Positions 44,201-53,167 of a stretch of DNA of 64,000 nt are shown here, piece after piece. The notes under the pieces are model-generated. The model did not search any database. It worked only from the letters and a program-made list of their open reading frames with translations, and was not told the DNA's origin. Source of the stretch: Trachythela sp. YZ-2020 (lineage: Eukaryota; Cnidaria; Anthozoa; Malacalcyonacea; Clavulariidae); assembly GCA_016169945.1 (NCBI GenBank), contig JADLSH010000282.1, positions 2,001,001 through 2,065,000 of the forward strand, written 5' to 3'. Each line of letters begins with the position of its first letter. Positions within the stretch are counted from its first letter, which is position 1. Both the position numbers and the translations under genes were made by a program.

Positions 44201-44640
44201 GATAATTTCTAAAGGTCTCCTTTTTTTTTATACACCCTGTATAGGTCAGTGATTATGAATCATCCTGGCCGCGCATCATCCATATCGTATGATTTGAGTT
44301 AAGATGCAAAATTAAACTGACGATTTGTTATACTACAGAAGCAATAGCGACCAAGACTAATTTTTAAAATTTCTTATTCTTTTCTCGCATTTAGCCAGTA
44401 ATTTTTCTCAATCGGAGATATTGTCCAGCGAATCACCAGAATTTCATGATAACCTGACACGATGGCTGCCAGTCAAGACAGGAAATTGGATAATTTGTTG
44501 GCGTGCAAGTGAACATGGTTGGGGAGCCAGTACCTTTCATAAAAGATGTAATGGTAAAGTACCAACACTCACAATTGTCAAGGTTGTTAAGGATGAGACG
44601 TTTGTGTTTGGTGGCTTTGCTAATGCTTCGTGGACCCCAG
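35209..44640 (+). CDS. SEA - mucin-like - TLDc extracellular protein gene (five exons seen, partial)
   Basis: Exons: 35209-35318, 35803-35861, 36075-36202, 42809-43663 and 44395-44640. All junctions have GT-AG ends and consistent phase (0, 2, 1, 1). Exons 1-3 form a SEA domain: YPFTLRLVDQAYRPELEDPN, LLANEESVVSIDISKFRPGS, VLVDIVISVEG. SEA domains occur in extracellular, often autoproteolysed membrane mucins. Exon 4 encodes about 285 residues that are mostly Ser, Thr, Pro and Ala, likely heavily O-glycosylated. Exon 5 starts a TLDc domain (LTRWLPVKTGNWIICWRASE, GWGASTFHKRCNG, FVFGGFANASW). It ends in phase 1 at a good donor (gtgagatg), so more TLDc exons are expected downstream; I did not find them before 64 kb. 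The start is also missing. The reading frames carry no lesions, unlike the transposons in its introns. TLDc in extracellular mosaic proteins is common in cnidarians; function unknown. Confidence 0.75.
36500..37750 (-). mobile_element. 5'-truncated LINE in intron 3
   Basis: Minus strand: VKYGVPQGSILGPLLFAIYM, VESYVDDTKSFISFSL (catalytic YVDD), AEWYRSNKILINPKTKFMIF, then in another frame FSKLYYCSTVWTGTTQKNI, IQNFASRIVTGTRKYEH, LDKLGWLPVNDSLLYRDA and MYKIVHGLAPAYLSSKL. Frameshifts at about 37270 and 37170. The region 37560-37750 is upstream RT, badly broken. Confidence 0.8.
38436..39456 (+). CDS. Myb/SANT-like DNA-binding protein of the Harbinger element, two exons
   Basis: Exon 1 (38436-38820) starts MSQSRQYFSELEKSIIRALV and contains VLESKRKDYKMIRQKNSTWE and RLTEEFNSQAGVNKRDSKQI, the trihelical Myb/SANT-like fold with the spaced Trp, then RAKKSIAKEKREAKLTGGG and an acidic linker. 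It ends in phase 1 at gtaaga. Exon 2 (39269-39456), after tcag, restores the frame (EVIDESLKDTSSG), then MRCLDMQEKQRTLEMEILEI, a coiled-coil helix ending at TAA 39454. About 190 residues, normal for the family and without visible lesions, in contrast to the transposase. It would bind the transposon ends. Confidence 0.8.
39742..40642 (-). pseudogene. PIF/Harbinger transposase with destroyed active site
   Basis: ATG at 40642 starts MNKIANVWLNRLQHLDN. The N-terminal helix-turn-helix-like part (FRIRFRLTKDGFREIFNLI, LLLTLRYYATGTFQQACGDL, ISQPSASRIIKSVSEAI) is intact. The catalytic region FPNVVGTIGCTYIKIPCP has Gly where this family has Asp (TIDCTHI). After NLEFQK about 30 residues holding the second Asp (the usual VARWPGSTHDSRIF region) are missing. 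The frame then shifts to MLLGDNGYPCRPYLMTPLVD and GNTVESMFGVWKRVFPCL (third residue, Glu, present) and shifts again to LSTTLTIIVATAVLYKFVRG, ending at 39742. So two of three catalytic residues are gone and there are two frameshifts. Confidence 0.85.
40794..41030. mobile_element. Nested Harbinger MITE, 237 bp, ATT target duplication
   Basis: Starts CACCTGTATTCTAAAAGCTC and ends with the complement. It is flanked by ATT on both sides (40791-40793, 41031-41033) and inserted close to the right end of the larger Harbinger element. Nearly identical to the MITE at 31384-31614. Confidence 0.9.
41135..41225. repeat. Three spaced TCTCATCGGAGATA-type repeats
   Basis: tctcatcggagata, tttcatcggagata and tctcatcggagata occur at about 41139, 41169 and 41208. 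The remainder of 41230-41970 shows no gene or repeat. Confidence 0.6.
41975..42780 (-). mobile_element. L2-type LINE 3' end
   Basis: Minus strand: TSVRNLGSWFDERFTMETHI, VCKTAFYHLHNIRRIRKYLS, then LEDCNSLLFGLPHYQQAKLQ, RVQNAAARLICKLPK, HWLPINYRIEFKIVL and FAFAAPKLWNSLHKDIRN, the hallmark C-terminal blocks of L2 elements. One frameshift near 42560. The 3' tail tttatattgcgcc ... ggcgcattacaa and (AAT)n at 41977-42000 is of the usual type. It ends about 30 bp before the mucin-like exon. Confidence 0.85.
44055..44242. mobile_element. Small TA-flanked MITE in intron 4
   Basis: GGTGTATAAAAAAATGGAGA and acctttagaaatt at 44059-44092 are repeated inverted at 44199-44235. TA at both outer borders. Non-coding, about 185 bp. 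Confidence 0.65.
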
Positions 44641-45878
44641 GTGAGATGTATTTGAAGCATGATCTTTCATATTTTTATGGATAAGTTAAAATGATTAGGA
44701 TCTTGGCCAGGTATTGCCCAATATATAACATTCCAGGTTCAGATATTCGGCCAAATATAATACAAAATACTCAATATTGATACAAGATGAAAATGTGAGT
44801 TTGCTAAGAATCGGTTTGCTTAACAAAAAAGGTATTAAGATTTTAGAGGAACCTCGTTAGGATATATGCTGTATCCCAATTTTCGTCGATGTTTATTCAA
44901 AATAATTAAGAGCGGTCCGAGCACATATTTCAGACTTCAAAATGCATGACACATTCAACAAATGGCCGTAGCAAAACAAAGTCTATAAAAATATTAAAAA
45001 CATGTGTATATCTATTTAGATCTTTCGACAAAGCGTCGTTCTTGATAACTTGAACTGCTTTTTCAACAATATTTTCAACACAATCGGAAAATGTACTTAA
45101 CAAAACCGCGCGAAATACGGCCTGGAACGAGGTTTGGAAGCTATGTTGGGGAAGGTCTATTACCGCCGTTAGTAGTTGCCCTGGCCCCAAGTGAACCCTA
45201 ATTTAAAATTGAGCGGAACTCCATGTTATCTAAAGTATGTGACATATTTGCTGCCGAGCCTCAGCGAGACAGCACACTATTCTTGACGTGCTAAGGTTTC
45301 CCCTGAGTTCACTCGATCTAAGTATTGTCGAAAAGTCGACTCTCCGTCGGTCGGTTGGAAAATGGAAAGATGTCTGTCCAATTCGGGAGAAAAGATCGAG
45401 CTTCAAGTCATCTTTTAAAATTAGGGGGAGTGAACAAGATATTGTAATTGTATGCGCACGCATGTTCCTTCCATGCATGCGTTCAAAATATTACAAACTT
45501 TATATATGGATGTAAAAGATTGAAAATTTTCAGAAAAATTCAGGTAAGCTTGACTACATTTATTTCTTTTGATACACATCAAAGCAAGAAGATATTTGGC
45601 GTTCAATCTAGACGCAAGAAAGGTGCTTTCATAACTTTACTGATCGGCTATTTTTTAAATAATTTTGAGAGCACAAGTCTCCATTGAATAGGAATTCACA
45701 TAGCTCAATACTGTAATTCGCTCCATGTGTTTTCTTTTCATTTGAACAATCAAAGTCTTAATAATATATGAAAACTGGTTGGTCGACTATTGTAAACGAA
45801 TTCATGATATGAGAATGATTGTGACAGTCACATATTGTATTTTCTTCACAGACTACGAGCTATTATACAGTAATATTT
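44641..45878. other. Intron-like stretch with no supported exon
   Basis: I searched for the continuation of the TLDc domain and did not find it. Several short open frames on both strands (44930-45690) lack recognisable motifs. Confidence 0.4.
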
Positions 45879-45879
45879 T

Positions 45880-46103
45880 GACCATACGCCTTTTCGGGGT
45901 TCACCATCTTGGCAAGTGGGAAAAATAAACTGGTTAAAACAGTACCTCGTCAACACTTGTCCCCAGGGTCATGCTATTGTTGCTCTATTGTGTTTAATTC
46001 ACTTGGCAAGATGGCGCCGCGAACCCCGAAAAGGCGTATTATTTTGGAACACTATATCTTATTGGATTCTTCTGAGCCCAATATGGCAAAATATTAAGTC
46101 GAG
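45880..46103. repeat. Inverted repeat next to the 12.3-kb repeat end
   Basis: ATACGCCTTTTCGGGGTTC (45884) and its complement (46020-46040), plus caccatcttggcaagtg and its complement, give arms of about 40 bp around about 75 bp. Adjacent bases 46046-46103 match the terminal sequence of the palindrome at 12296-12440. CATCTTGGC/GCCAAGATGG-type sequence also resembles YY1 sites but is explained by the repeat. Confidence 0.6.
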
Positions 46104-46559
46104 ACTTTGTTTAAATGCTCTGCAGATGTTTTACTGTAAACAACGAAACGTTAGATAATATATTTTTTTATATATAATAATTATGTGTGCTTTAAAAGTA
46201 ATTTCTGGGATCTTTTATTCATTTTTAAAATAAGATTTCCGCTTGGTGTATCAATAGCTACTATGCTAAAGAGTTATTTACAAACTACAAGGCAACTAGT
46301 TTGTAATGAGCGATGGAATTTTTTATGCTGCATAATTATAGTGTTTGCACAACGCCACTGCAAAATATGAACTAAATTTCGATAGCAAAATAATCGAGTA
46401 TTTCCTTTATAAGTTGGTTGCATTAGGTACAACATAAATCAAATTATATCGCTCATTACACCTATCACAATGAACTTTATAAACACTGAAAATTTCAGCC
46501 AGATTGGTCTCATCGTTGCAGAGATAGAAGGTGTTTGTAGATGTAGGCTAATACTCGAA

Positions 46560-46700
46560 CGAAAATTTGTATACATTTTTTAGATCTAGCCAGGAGCAGT
46601 TGCGAAAAATGCAACTTAGGCCCTCTTGCAGGAATTGAACCTGCGGCCCTGCGATTCCGGTGCAGCGTTCTAACCAACTGTTGAGTATCACTCAGAAATT
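46560..46700 (-). mobile_element. tRNA-derived SINE
   Basis: On the minus strand, an A-box-like TCAACAGTTGGTTAGAACG and a perfect B-box GGTTCAATTCC are spaced as in a tRNA gene, with CTGCACCGGAATCGCAGGG as the anticodon-arm region. A non-tRNA part follows (AGTTGCATTTTTCGCAACTG, itself a hairpin) and an A-rich end near 46565. Mismatched stems and the tail argue against a functional tRNA. Confidence 0.75.
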
Positions 46701-46704
46701 TCCT

Positions 46705-48065
46705 GCTTCATAGGTTATCCCTCCACCCTCTCTTCGTGCTTCCTCCCTGTGTTCTCATTATTTGCTACCTGCTTGTAGCGCCACAGCAGGATTGAATAAT
46801 AGGCAACAGTATCTTCATAATAGATGAATTATACAGTTGATTTGTAATTTTTTGATATCGAAAGATTTTACCCCGCGGTCAGCGTGAGAGACAAGAACAA
46901 ATTGAAAACATTGCTAATGACGTCATATAAATTAATACTCAACTATAGACATCTTCCAAACTGCGTTTTGTAAAAAAGATCTTCCACCTTGTATTCTATG
47001 ACTGTTTTATCCTTCAGAACGTCTCATGTGCGATTTTCATTTCGACGAAGGGTCGACATTCTCCACATCTTGGTGTCCCATTTTGATACATACATTGTGA
47101 CGATTACTTTATAAACAAGCGAAATATTTGAGGAAACGGTACTTGTTTACTTCGGTTGTAGTTCAAAATTTGAAATCAACAGGGCAAAAATTTGGGGAGA
47201 GGCCACATTTAGCTATGACTTCGTCAATTTGAACTGCAAAAACTACAATGATTTAATTACTATTGCTACACATTGTACGACCACGGCACTTTTCAAAGTA
47301 GCAGTTGTGAAAGTGTATAATCAATTAGTGCATACATCATCATAAAATATTGCTACTTGTCCTTAATTAATATATACATCTTGTGAAAATTTGACATGGA
47401 GCCTCGCCAATTAATTTTCCACAACAAGGGAACTTATACTAATACAAATTCGGCCGGGGTCAAAACGGCAAGCCAAAACATATCCTAAGGGAGAGACACA
47501 CTAACATATCTCAACCTAGTTTTTCTAAAATACAGGTCTCCGTCAGTTCCACGCTTCGCTAGCTGCAACCTCTCTCGATTAACCCCAACGCCGAAATATT
47601 GCGTTGTATCAACCTCTCGGTTCTTTGAAAGGTTATGCGTAGATCGACTATTACCAGGACTTTGCATGATCCCTTAAGTCAGCCACAACAGCGAATTGGA
47701 ACCGTATTTTAACGGACTGACACTTCGACGTACGAAGACACGTCTGTCTTGGCGCTATTGCAACGTCTCTCTCCACCGCCAAATCTTGTGCCAACGGATT
47801 TTATAAACGATTCAATTTTCCGTACGAACATATCTTACACTGTCATCGTTATTATGCTACCTAAAGAAACAGTTTTATTTGCTGGAAATGAAAAAAATTC
47901 AATAAGTACCAAGAAATTTAACATCTGAAACACGCATTAATGAAACAAAAAAATTGACGGACAAAGTCAAGTTCAGGCAGACCTCCACCTTAAGCGGATG
48001 CTGACATTTTACTTAAATGAGAAAGTCAAATCCTCTTAAACGGATAGACGACAGATGATCTAATA
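46705..48065. other. No supported gene
   Basis: No coding sequence or recognised element. A minus-strand 60-codon frame at 47485-47667 has no family features. Confidence 0.4.
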
Positions 48066-48067
48066 CA

Positions 48068-48360
48068 ATCTTCATATAAACAATCAACAGTAGATATCAA
48101 ACTCTTCCTTCTATTATAACATTTTCCAAGTTACTTGCGTCCTTCAAAGATTTATTACCCATAGCGATGACAGCGTCACCAACTTAAGAATGTTACCAGA
48201 CAGCAGCGACCTAACAGGTTACATGGCGACATGTTACCTTTCAATAACTTTACATAACGTCTCCTGAGCCACGCCCAAGCCGAATTCGATACATGCAAAA
48301 TGCAACGCCTGAAACTACCTCGCCATTAGCTCGCATTATGCGACTGAACCGGTCGAATTT
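48068..48360 (-). repeat. Composite repeat core (blocks A and B)
   Basis: 48068-48185 (block A, containing caatcaacagtagatatcaa) is the complement of 62550-62665. 48195-48360 (block B, containing catggcgacatgttacct and ctcgccattagctcgca) is the complement of 59360-59520. Here A and B are adjacent, which shows that the LINE between them at 59.5-62.5 kb is a later insertion there. Confidence 0.7.
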
Positions 48361-48544
48361 GATGTTACCGTCGACTAATTACGGTCGATTAATAACTTCA
48401 AATTAAATTGTTTCAGACGTCAAATTTTGCATGAACATAATTCGACACATGCAATATGCTACGTTTAAAAGAGGGCTTAACCTTTGGTGAGCTGGGTTCT
48501 TAAAAACACGCCTATTACGTACCCGGAATAACGTCACAAGTATA

Positions 48545-48790
48545 AGGGTTAGGGTTGGGGAATGCAGACTTGTAGCAAGTTGTTGGAACAACTTGATTCA
48601 AGTTGAAACAAACCATATCATGCTTGTGGGAACAACTTGTTGACAAGTTGATGTGGTCGTCAACTTGTAACAAGTCCGTTTCAACAAGCTTGTAGCAAGA
48701 CTGTTTTAACAAGTATGTACAAAGTCTGCGAACAACTTGTTACGGCATTGTTAACGGCAAGAGTTTTCATACAACAGCTGAACCAATTAG
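48545..48790. repeat. ACAAGTTGTT-rich block
   Basis: Short degenerate units of the type acttgtagcaagttgttgg and caacaagcttgtagcaag are repeated in both orientations, preceded by agggttagggttgggg. The same kind of block precedes the telomere-like array at 58370-58630. It is the outer part of the composite repeat. Confidence 0.6.
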
Positions 48791-49186
48791 AACTTGGCAC
48801 AACTGTATTTTATTGGTGGTTGCTAAGCGTTTTTATGCAGAATGACAGTTATAACGAAAGCAAGAAAAACTGACTTCTGTATTTTTTAAGTATGAAGAGA
48901 AAAGTGTCAAAAAATAGCTGGTAAGTGTTATATTTTATAGCTAAGTTAGTTAAAAGAGCGCTTGAGTAGATTTTGTAAAATTATGGCGTAAACATTACGT
49001 TTTTTTTATTTCTAACACGCAAATATTATGTATTGTGCAGTATTTATGCTTCTAATTCCTGTTTGCTAATATGCTTTATTGCTTTGTCTTTGAATCCAAT
49101 ATATTGCCGTCTGGTGGTATTATAAACTAGCAATATGAAACAGTTGATTTCTCACATTTACCCAGGCTCTGACTTAATTCAGTTAA

Positions 49187-50376
49187 GGTGGCTCCCTACA
49201 GTTATTTTAGCTTTATAATAAATCGTTTTTAAACGAGTATTATCGCAGATGACGAAGTTTTTTATACTCGAGGATAATATTCACCATCTATGGAATATTT
49301 AAAACCCGGTTCAGGTAGTGTCATCGTTGCCATGATAACAAGACGTAAGCCTGAAATGTGGTTACTATGAGCATAAAATTGTCCGTATCTAAAAAACAAA
49401 GTCGGTGACCCATCTTTTTTATTTCATATAAGTTTTAAGCATAATGTTCTGAAACTATTATGAAAGTTTAATCAAAATCGCTAGTGTGCAATTTTTTTAA
49501 ACACGAAAATTTTATATAAAGATTTCTACACTAGCGATTTTTTTTAAAATTGAAATATATAAAATTTACCAAAATTAAAATTTATGGTCAAAATTTGAAG
49601 GTAGGTTACCGATAAAACTAAAGAGTAAAACGCATATAAAGGTGAAAAATTGGGTCAATTCTTTGGTCAATTCCCTACATAAAAACGCCGCTGACTAGTT
49701 AATAATAGTTCGCGGGCGCAAGTTGTGCTTTCATCGTGCAAAAACGAGTGGCAAATGTTGTTTTTATATTTTGATTTTTACGTTTATTCAATATATTTGA
49801 GACCCATGGACAATCAAGAAATGCTGTGAAGGGTTAGATCGATTTAAGTCCAATTGAATCCTGCCGTTTACTCAGTTCACGAGCTTCAACAGCTGGACAT
49901 ATCTTTGCCTAGTTTTGTAATTTTGCTGAAGATGAACAAGTCGGTATTTTGCTATAGAACTGTGATATTTTTACTGTTTAACTTGTAAAAACATGCAAGT
50001 ATCACTAAACGACTTTTATAACCTTGAACAGTCTTTATACAATAGTTAATAAATGTTTAATAAACTCTTATTAGTGAACATTATATCTAAAATGTTTTTG
50101 AAAAATTCACTTTTAGATTGCTGTCAAGCTTTTTTTATCCAAGCGATATTTGTATCATAGTTAAAATCACTCATTGGTGTTACTGATGCTTTGTCAGATA
50201 AAACTAAGGATTATTCAAAGTTTTTTCATTACGAATCTTTCAGAATGGTAAAAATTATTTTGAAAAACCTGGCGAAATATCTTTGTTTTGAATTGGCGTG
50301 GGAAAGTCCACGTACTTGCCACGCGTTTTTGACTCTCGTCCCGCGATCATCTCATGCATTACTGTAGGGAGCCACC
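49187..50376. mobile_element. Non-autonomous Kolobok-like element, 1.19 kb, TTAA duplication
   Basis: Ends GGTGGCTCCCTACAGT and its complement ACTGTAGGGAGCCACC, each flanked by TTAA (49183-49186 and 50377-50380). The first 12 bases equal those of the coding element at 21841. The interior has no open frame of note, so it would need that element's transposase. Confidence 0.85.
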
Positions 50377-50380
50377 TTAA

Positions 50381-51828
50381 ACAATATTCATTATTTATAA
50401 AATTAGCTCAAACTTCTGTACTCAGCAGCCTAATTTAACTGTCCCTGCATGTCAGAGATAAAACTCTGGACAGACATTTTATATGCAATGATCACTGAAT
50501 ATTTTGTGTTGAATTGCAAAATATGTATTTAGTAAATATAATTCATATTAATTTGAACCCTTCTAGCATAAAACTAGCCAAAAATAGGCATAACTTAAAA
50601 AGAGGGGGTCTAAACTCGAGAAGGGCTTTACTTGATTTTTCCTGGAATACTGCTGCCATGAATAGCCTGGGAGCCAGGTGAGTCAGGTACATCAGGTTTA
50701 TTATTACAATATACAGAATTTCGAGAAGAATAAGAAACATGATATGTGGGGCCTTTAAACAACGACAAAGCCAAATTTATGAATGACTGCTAACTGGATA
50801 TAATTTTGTAGGTACAATGGCTTTCTTAACATGGTATCTGGAGGGAAATTATGGCAGATCCACAAAAATATTATCAAAAAAATAAAATTGTGGTTCTTCG
50901 TGGAAGAAGTGCAACCATTCTCAGTGATCGAACTATTACAGACAGAAGATTGACACTGACAAGTAATTGAAATATACAGGAATTGGCCAGTTTGTTTTCA
51001 TTAAATTAAATTTTTAACACCTTTCTACTCTTTAAATACTATTCATATACATGTAGTACAATATATATCCATATCCTAATAATCCTATTATTATTCTCCA
51101 CATAAAACATAATTTAGGGTGTATAGGATATGGGCAGTCTTTTGATTCCAATAATTATATCATTATAATTATTGAACAGAAGCCGTGAATCTGACAGAAT
51201 AATAGACATACAACTACTATTATATTAAGAGCATTTAAATGTCCGAGTGGCTGTTTAAGTTTTGTTCTAAAACAAGCAACTTCAAGTTCTACTATTATTA
51301 TCTCTTTGCACACCAGTCAATGTAGGCCTTGCCCACCCCAGGGCACAGATAGGCAGGGACTGGATTTTTGAAGTTCGGGAAAGCTTATGTGTAGTCAGGG
51401 GGAGGTGGAGGATGTAAATTGACTGGTGCATAATATTTTTGTAAACAAATTCTTCCAACAGATTATTTCCACCAAAATCACAATTAAGAAAGATTGTATT
51501 AATGTTTCCTAAAATTGCTGCTATGGGTTTGTGTTGGACTGCAATAAAGTCTAAAAAGTTCAAAAGACTGCAATGTTTAGAGAAAAGGCCATTCCCATGC
51601 TACTGCATTTAGGTACAGTAGTTTCAATAAACCATGGCAGCTGATTGTTATAAAAGTATAAAACCCTTTATAATAACAGTCAAATCCCGTATTCTGTTAC
51701 GAGCAACATCTGCAATATTGTCACACAATATTGTCGCACAATATTGATTTGGAGATTGCTCTGTGCAATTCGTAACCGACACGAACAAATTGAAAAATTG
51801 AAATTCACAACAAATGTACCTGATTTGA
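50381..51828. other. No firmly supported gene
   Basis: A possible two-exon reading on the plus strand (50597-50679, donor gtgagt; acceptor about 50811, YNGFLNMVSGGKLWQIHKNI) is phase-compatible but short and unrecognised. The rest is AT-rich. ORFs at 51282-51563 and 51648-51842 are featureless. Confidence 0.3.
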
Positions 51829-51829
51829 C

Positions 51830-52026
51830 TTGATTTGACCACAGGCGGCCCAATCTTGGGTAGAGTTGTATTTATGGTATACTATATAAAGATTGTATTA
51901 TGGTAAAAATATGTGATGAAAATATATATTTAAGAATTAAATTTGCTTGCCTAATTTGTTGTTTGTGTTCTCCTTTTATCTCTACTTTGTTGAGCTACGA
52001 ATTCATCGAAAGTTTTGCTTGATGCC
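51830..52026 (+). repeat. Arm of a 6-kb-apart inverted repeat (left)
   Basis: Contains ggcggcccaatcttgggta and tactatataaagattgta, and is the complement of 57714-57905. The two copies face each other around the foldback, Penelope and GGTTAACC regions. Confidence 0.75.
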
Positions 52027-52062
52027 TGCGGCCCACGCCCAATACTTAATAGGAGTTAAAGG

Positions 52063-52765
52063 CTAATTATTCGCAGCCCCGGATCCGTCTAGACAAAACA
52101 TGCCAATACGAATATTCTCCCTCTTAAATTGCTTTATTCTCCAAGAAAATTTGTCAGCATGTAGAACAAACACCGATCTTTTCATATATAAGGATACTTT
52201 AACATCTCGGGCAATTCTTAAACCAATTTTTGATTAATAGAAATCAAAATCCCACCTCCGTTGAACTGACAACGACCGAAAATGGACACATCGGCAGCTT
52301 GGCCACCTGGCCTCCTCTACTGTTGAGATTTGCAAGGGGGTGCGACGACGGCAACTTGATATATAGTCTTTTTGAATATCAGATTTTGAAAAATGTAAAC
52401 AATTGCAAGTACGGTCGTGATTGGCTGTCTGTAACCGGAAATATCTGTTTGGTATTTGCATGCTGTGCACAAATTGGCATAGTACCCCCCTGCAAATATC
52501 AACGGTAGAGGAGGCCAGGTGGCCAAGTTGCCGATATGTCCATTTTCGGTCGTTGTCAGTTCAACAGAGTGGAGATTTTGATTTCTGTTGATCAAAAATT
52601 GGCTTAAAAATTGGCCGAGATGTTAAAGTATCGTTATATATGAAAAGATGGGTGTTTGTTCTACTTGCTGGCGAATTTTCTTGGAGAATAAAGCAATTTA
52701 AGAGGGAGAATATTCGTATTAGCATGTTTGTCTCGACGGATCCGGGCCTACGAATAATTATCGTA
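52063..52765. mobile_element. Foldback element with about 270-bp inverted arms
   Basis: 52063-52345 and 52485-52765 are inverted copies (shared pieces: gagaatattcgtatt, tccattttcggtcgttgtca, ggaggccaggtggccaag) with a roughly 140-bp spacer, ends taattattcg/cgaataatta. Arms are diverged by a few percent. Open frames at 52230-52595 arise from both arms and are not genes. Confidence 0.8.
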
Positions 52766-52847
52766 GACATTAATTCAGCGTCGGCCACGGACATATAAGA
52801 ACAAATGAGGGTTGTTTCGCGTGTGCCTATTGAGATATAAACAAAAT

Positions 52848-52880
52848 CTCGACGTTTCGAGTTAAAGCCCTTCGTCAGGA
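52848..52880 (-). ncRNA. Hammerhead-ribozyme-like motif in the Penelope 3' region
   Basis: The minus strand reads CTGACGAAGGGC, a short loop, then CTCGAAACGTC. CUGANGA and GAAAC are the two conserved halves of a hammerhead core, and Penelope elements are known to carry hammerhead motifs. Stem II (GGGC/CTC) is imperfect and an extra A lies next to it, so activity is doubtful. Confidence 0.35.
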
Positions 52881-53167
52881 GAAATAAGTAGACAGATAAA
52901 CACATTACATCAGCTTTTATAGCAACGCTATAAAAGCTGTCACGTGAACAAAATATTAACCAATGAAAATAAAGTAGTCATAACAATAATAACAAAATAG
53001 AATTAATATGTAAAGATATAGACTGCGTGCAGGCTTCGGCCCGATTATAGGGTCGAAGGCCTGCGCACAGGCGTTACACTTATCAAAGCGCTATAAATGT
53101 CGTACAAGGGAAGGGAAGAGGGATATAGAGGAAAGTATATAAGAAGTATTTAAGAGAAAAGAATGAG

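Noticed and set aside
44930..45700. Continuation of the TLDc domain
   Set aside because: None of the frames shows the expected glycine-rich or C-terminal TLDc blocks.
46620..46700. Functional tRNA gene on the minus strand
   Set aside because: B box is good but arms are mismatched and a SINE-like body with tail follows; called a SINE.
50597..50967. Two-exon gene (LNSLGAR joined to YNGFLNMVSGG)
   Set aside because: Phase fits, but exons are short, unrecognised and without a clear start or promoter.
52230..52595. Two matching ORFs beginning MINRNQN
   Set aside because: Produced by the inverted arms of the foldback element.
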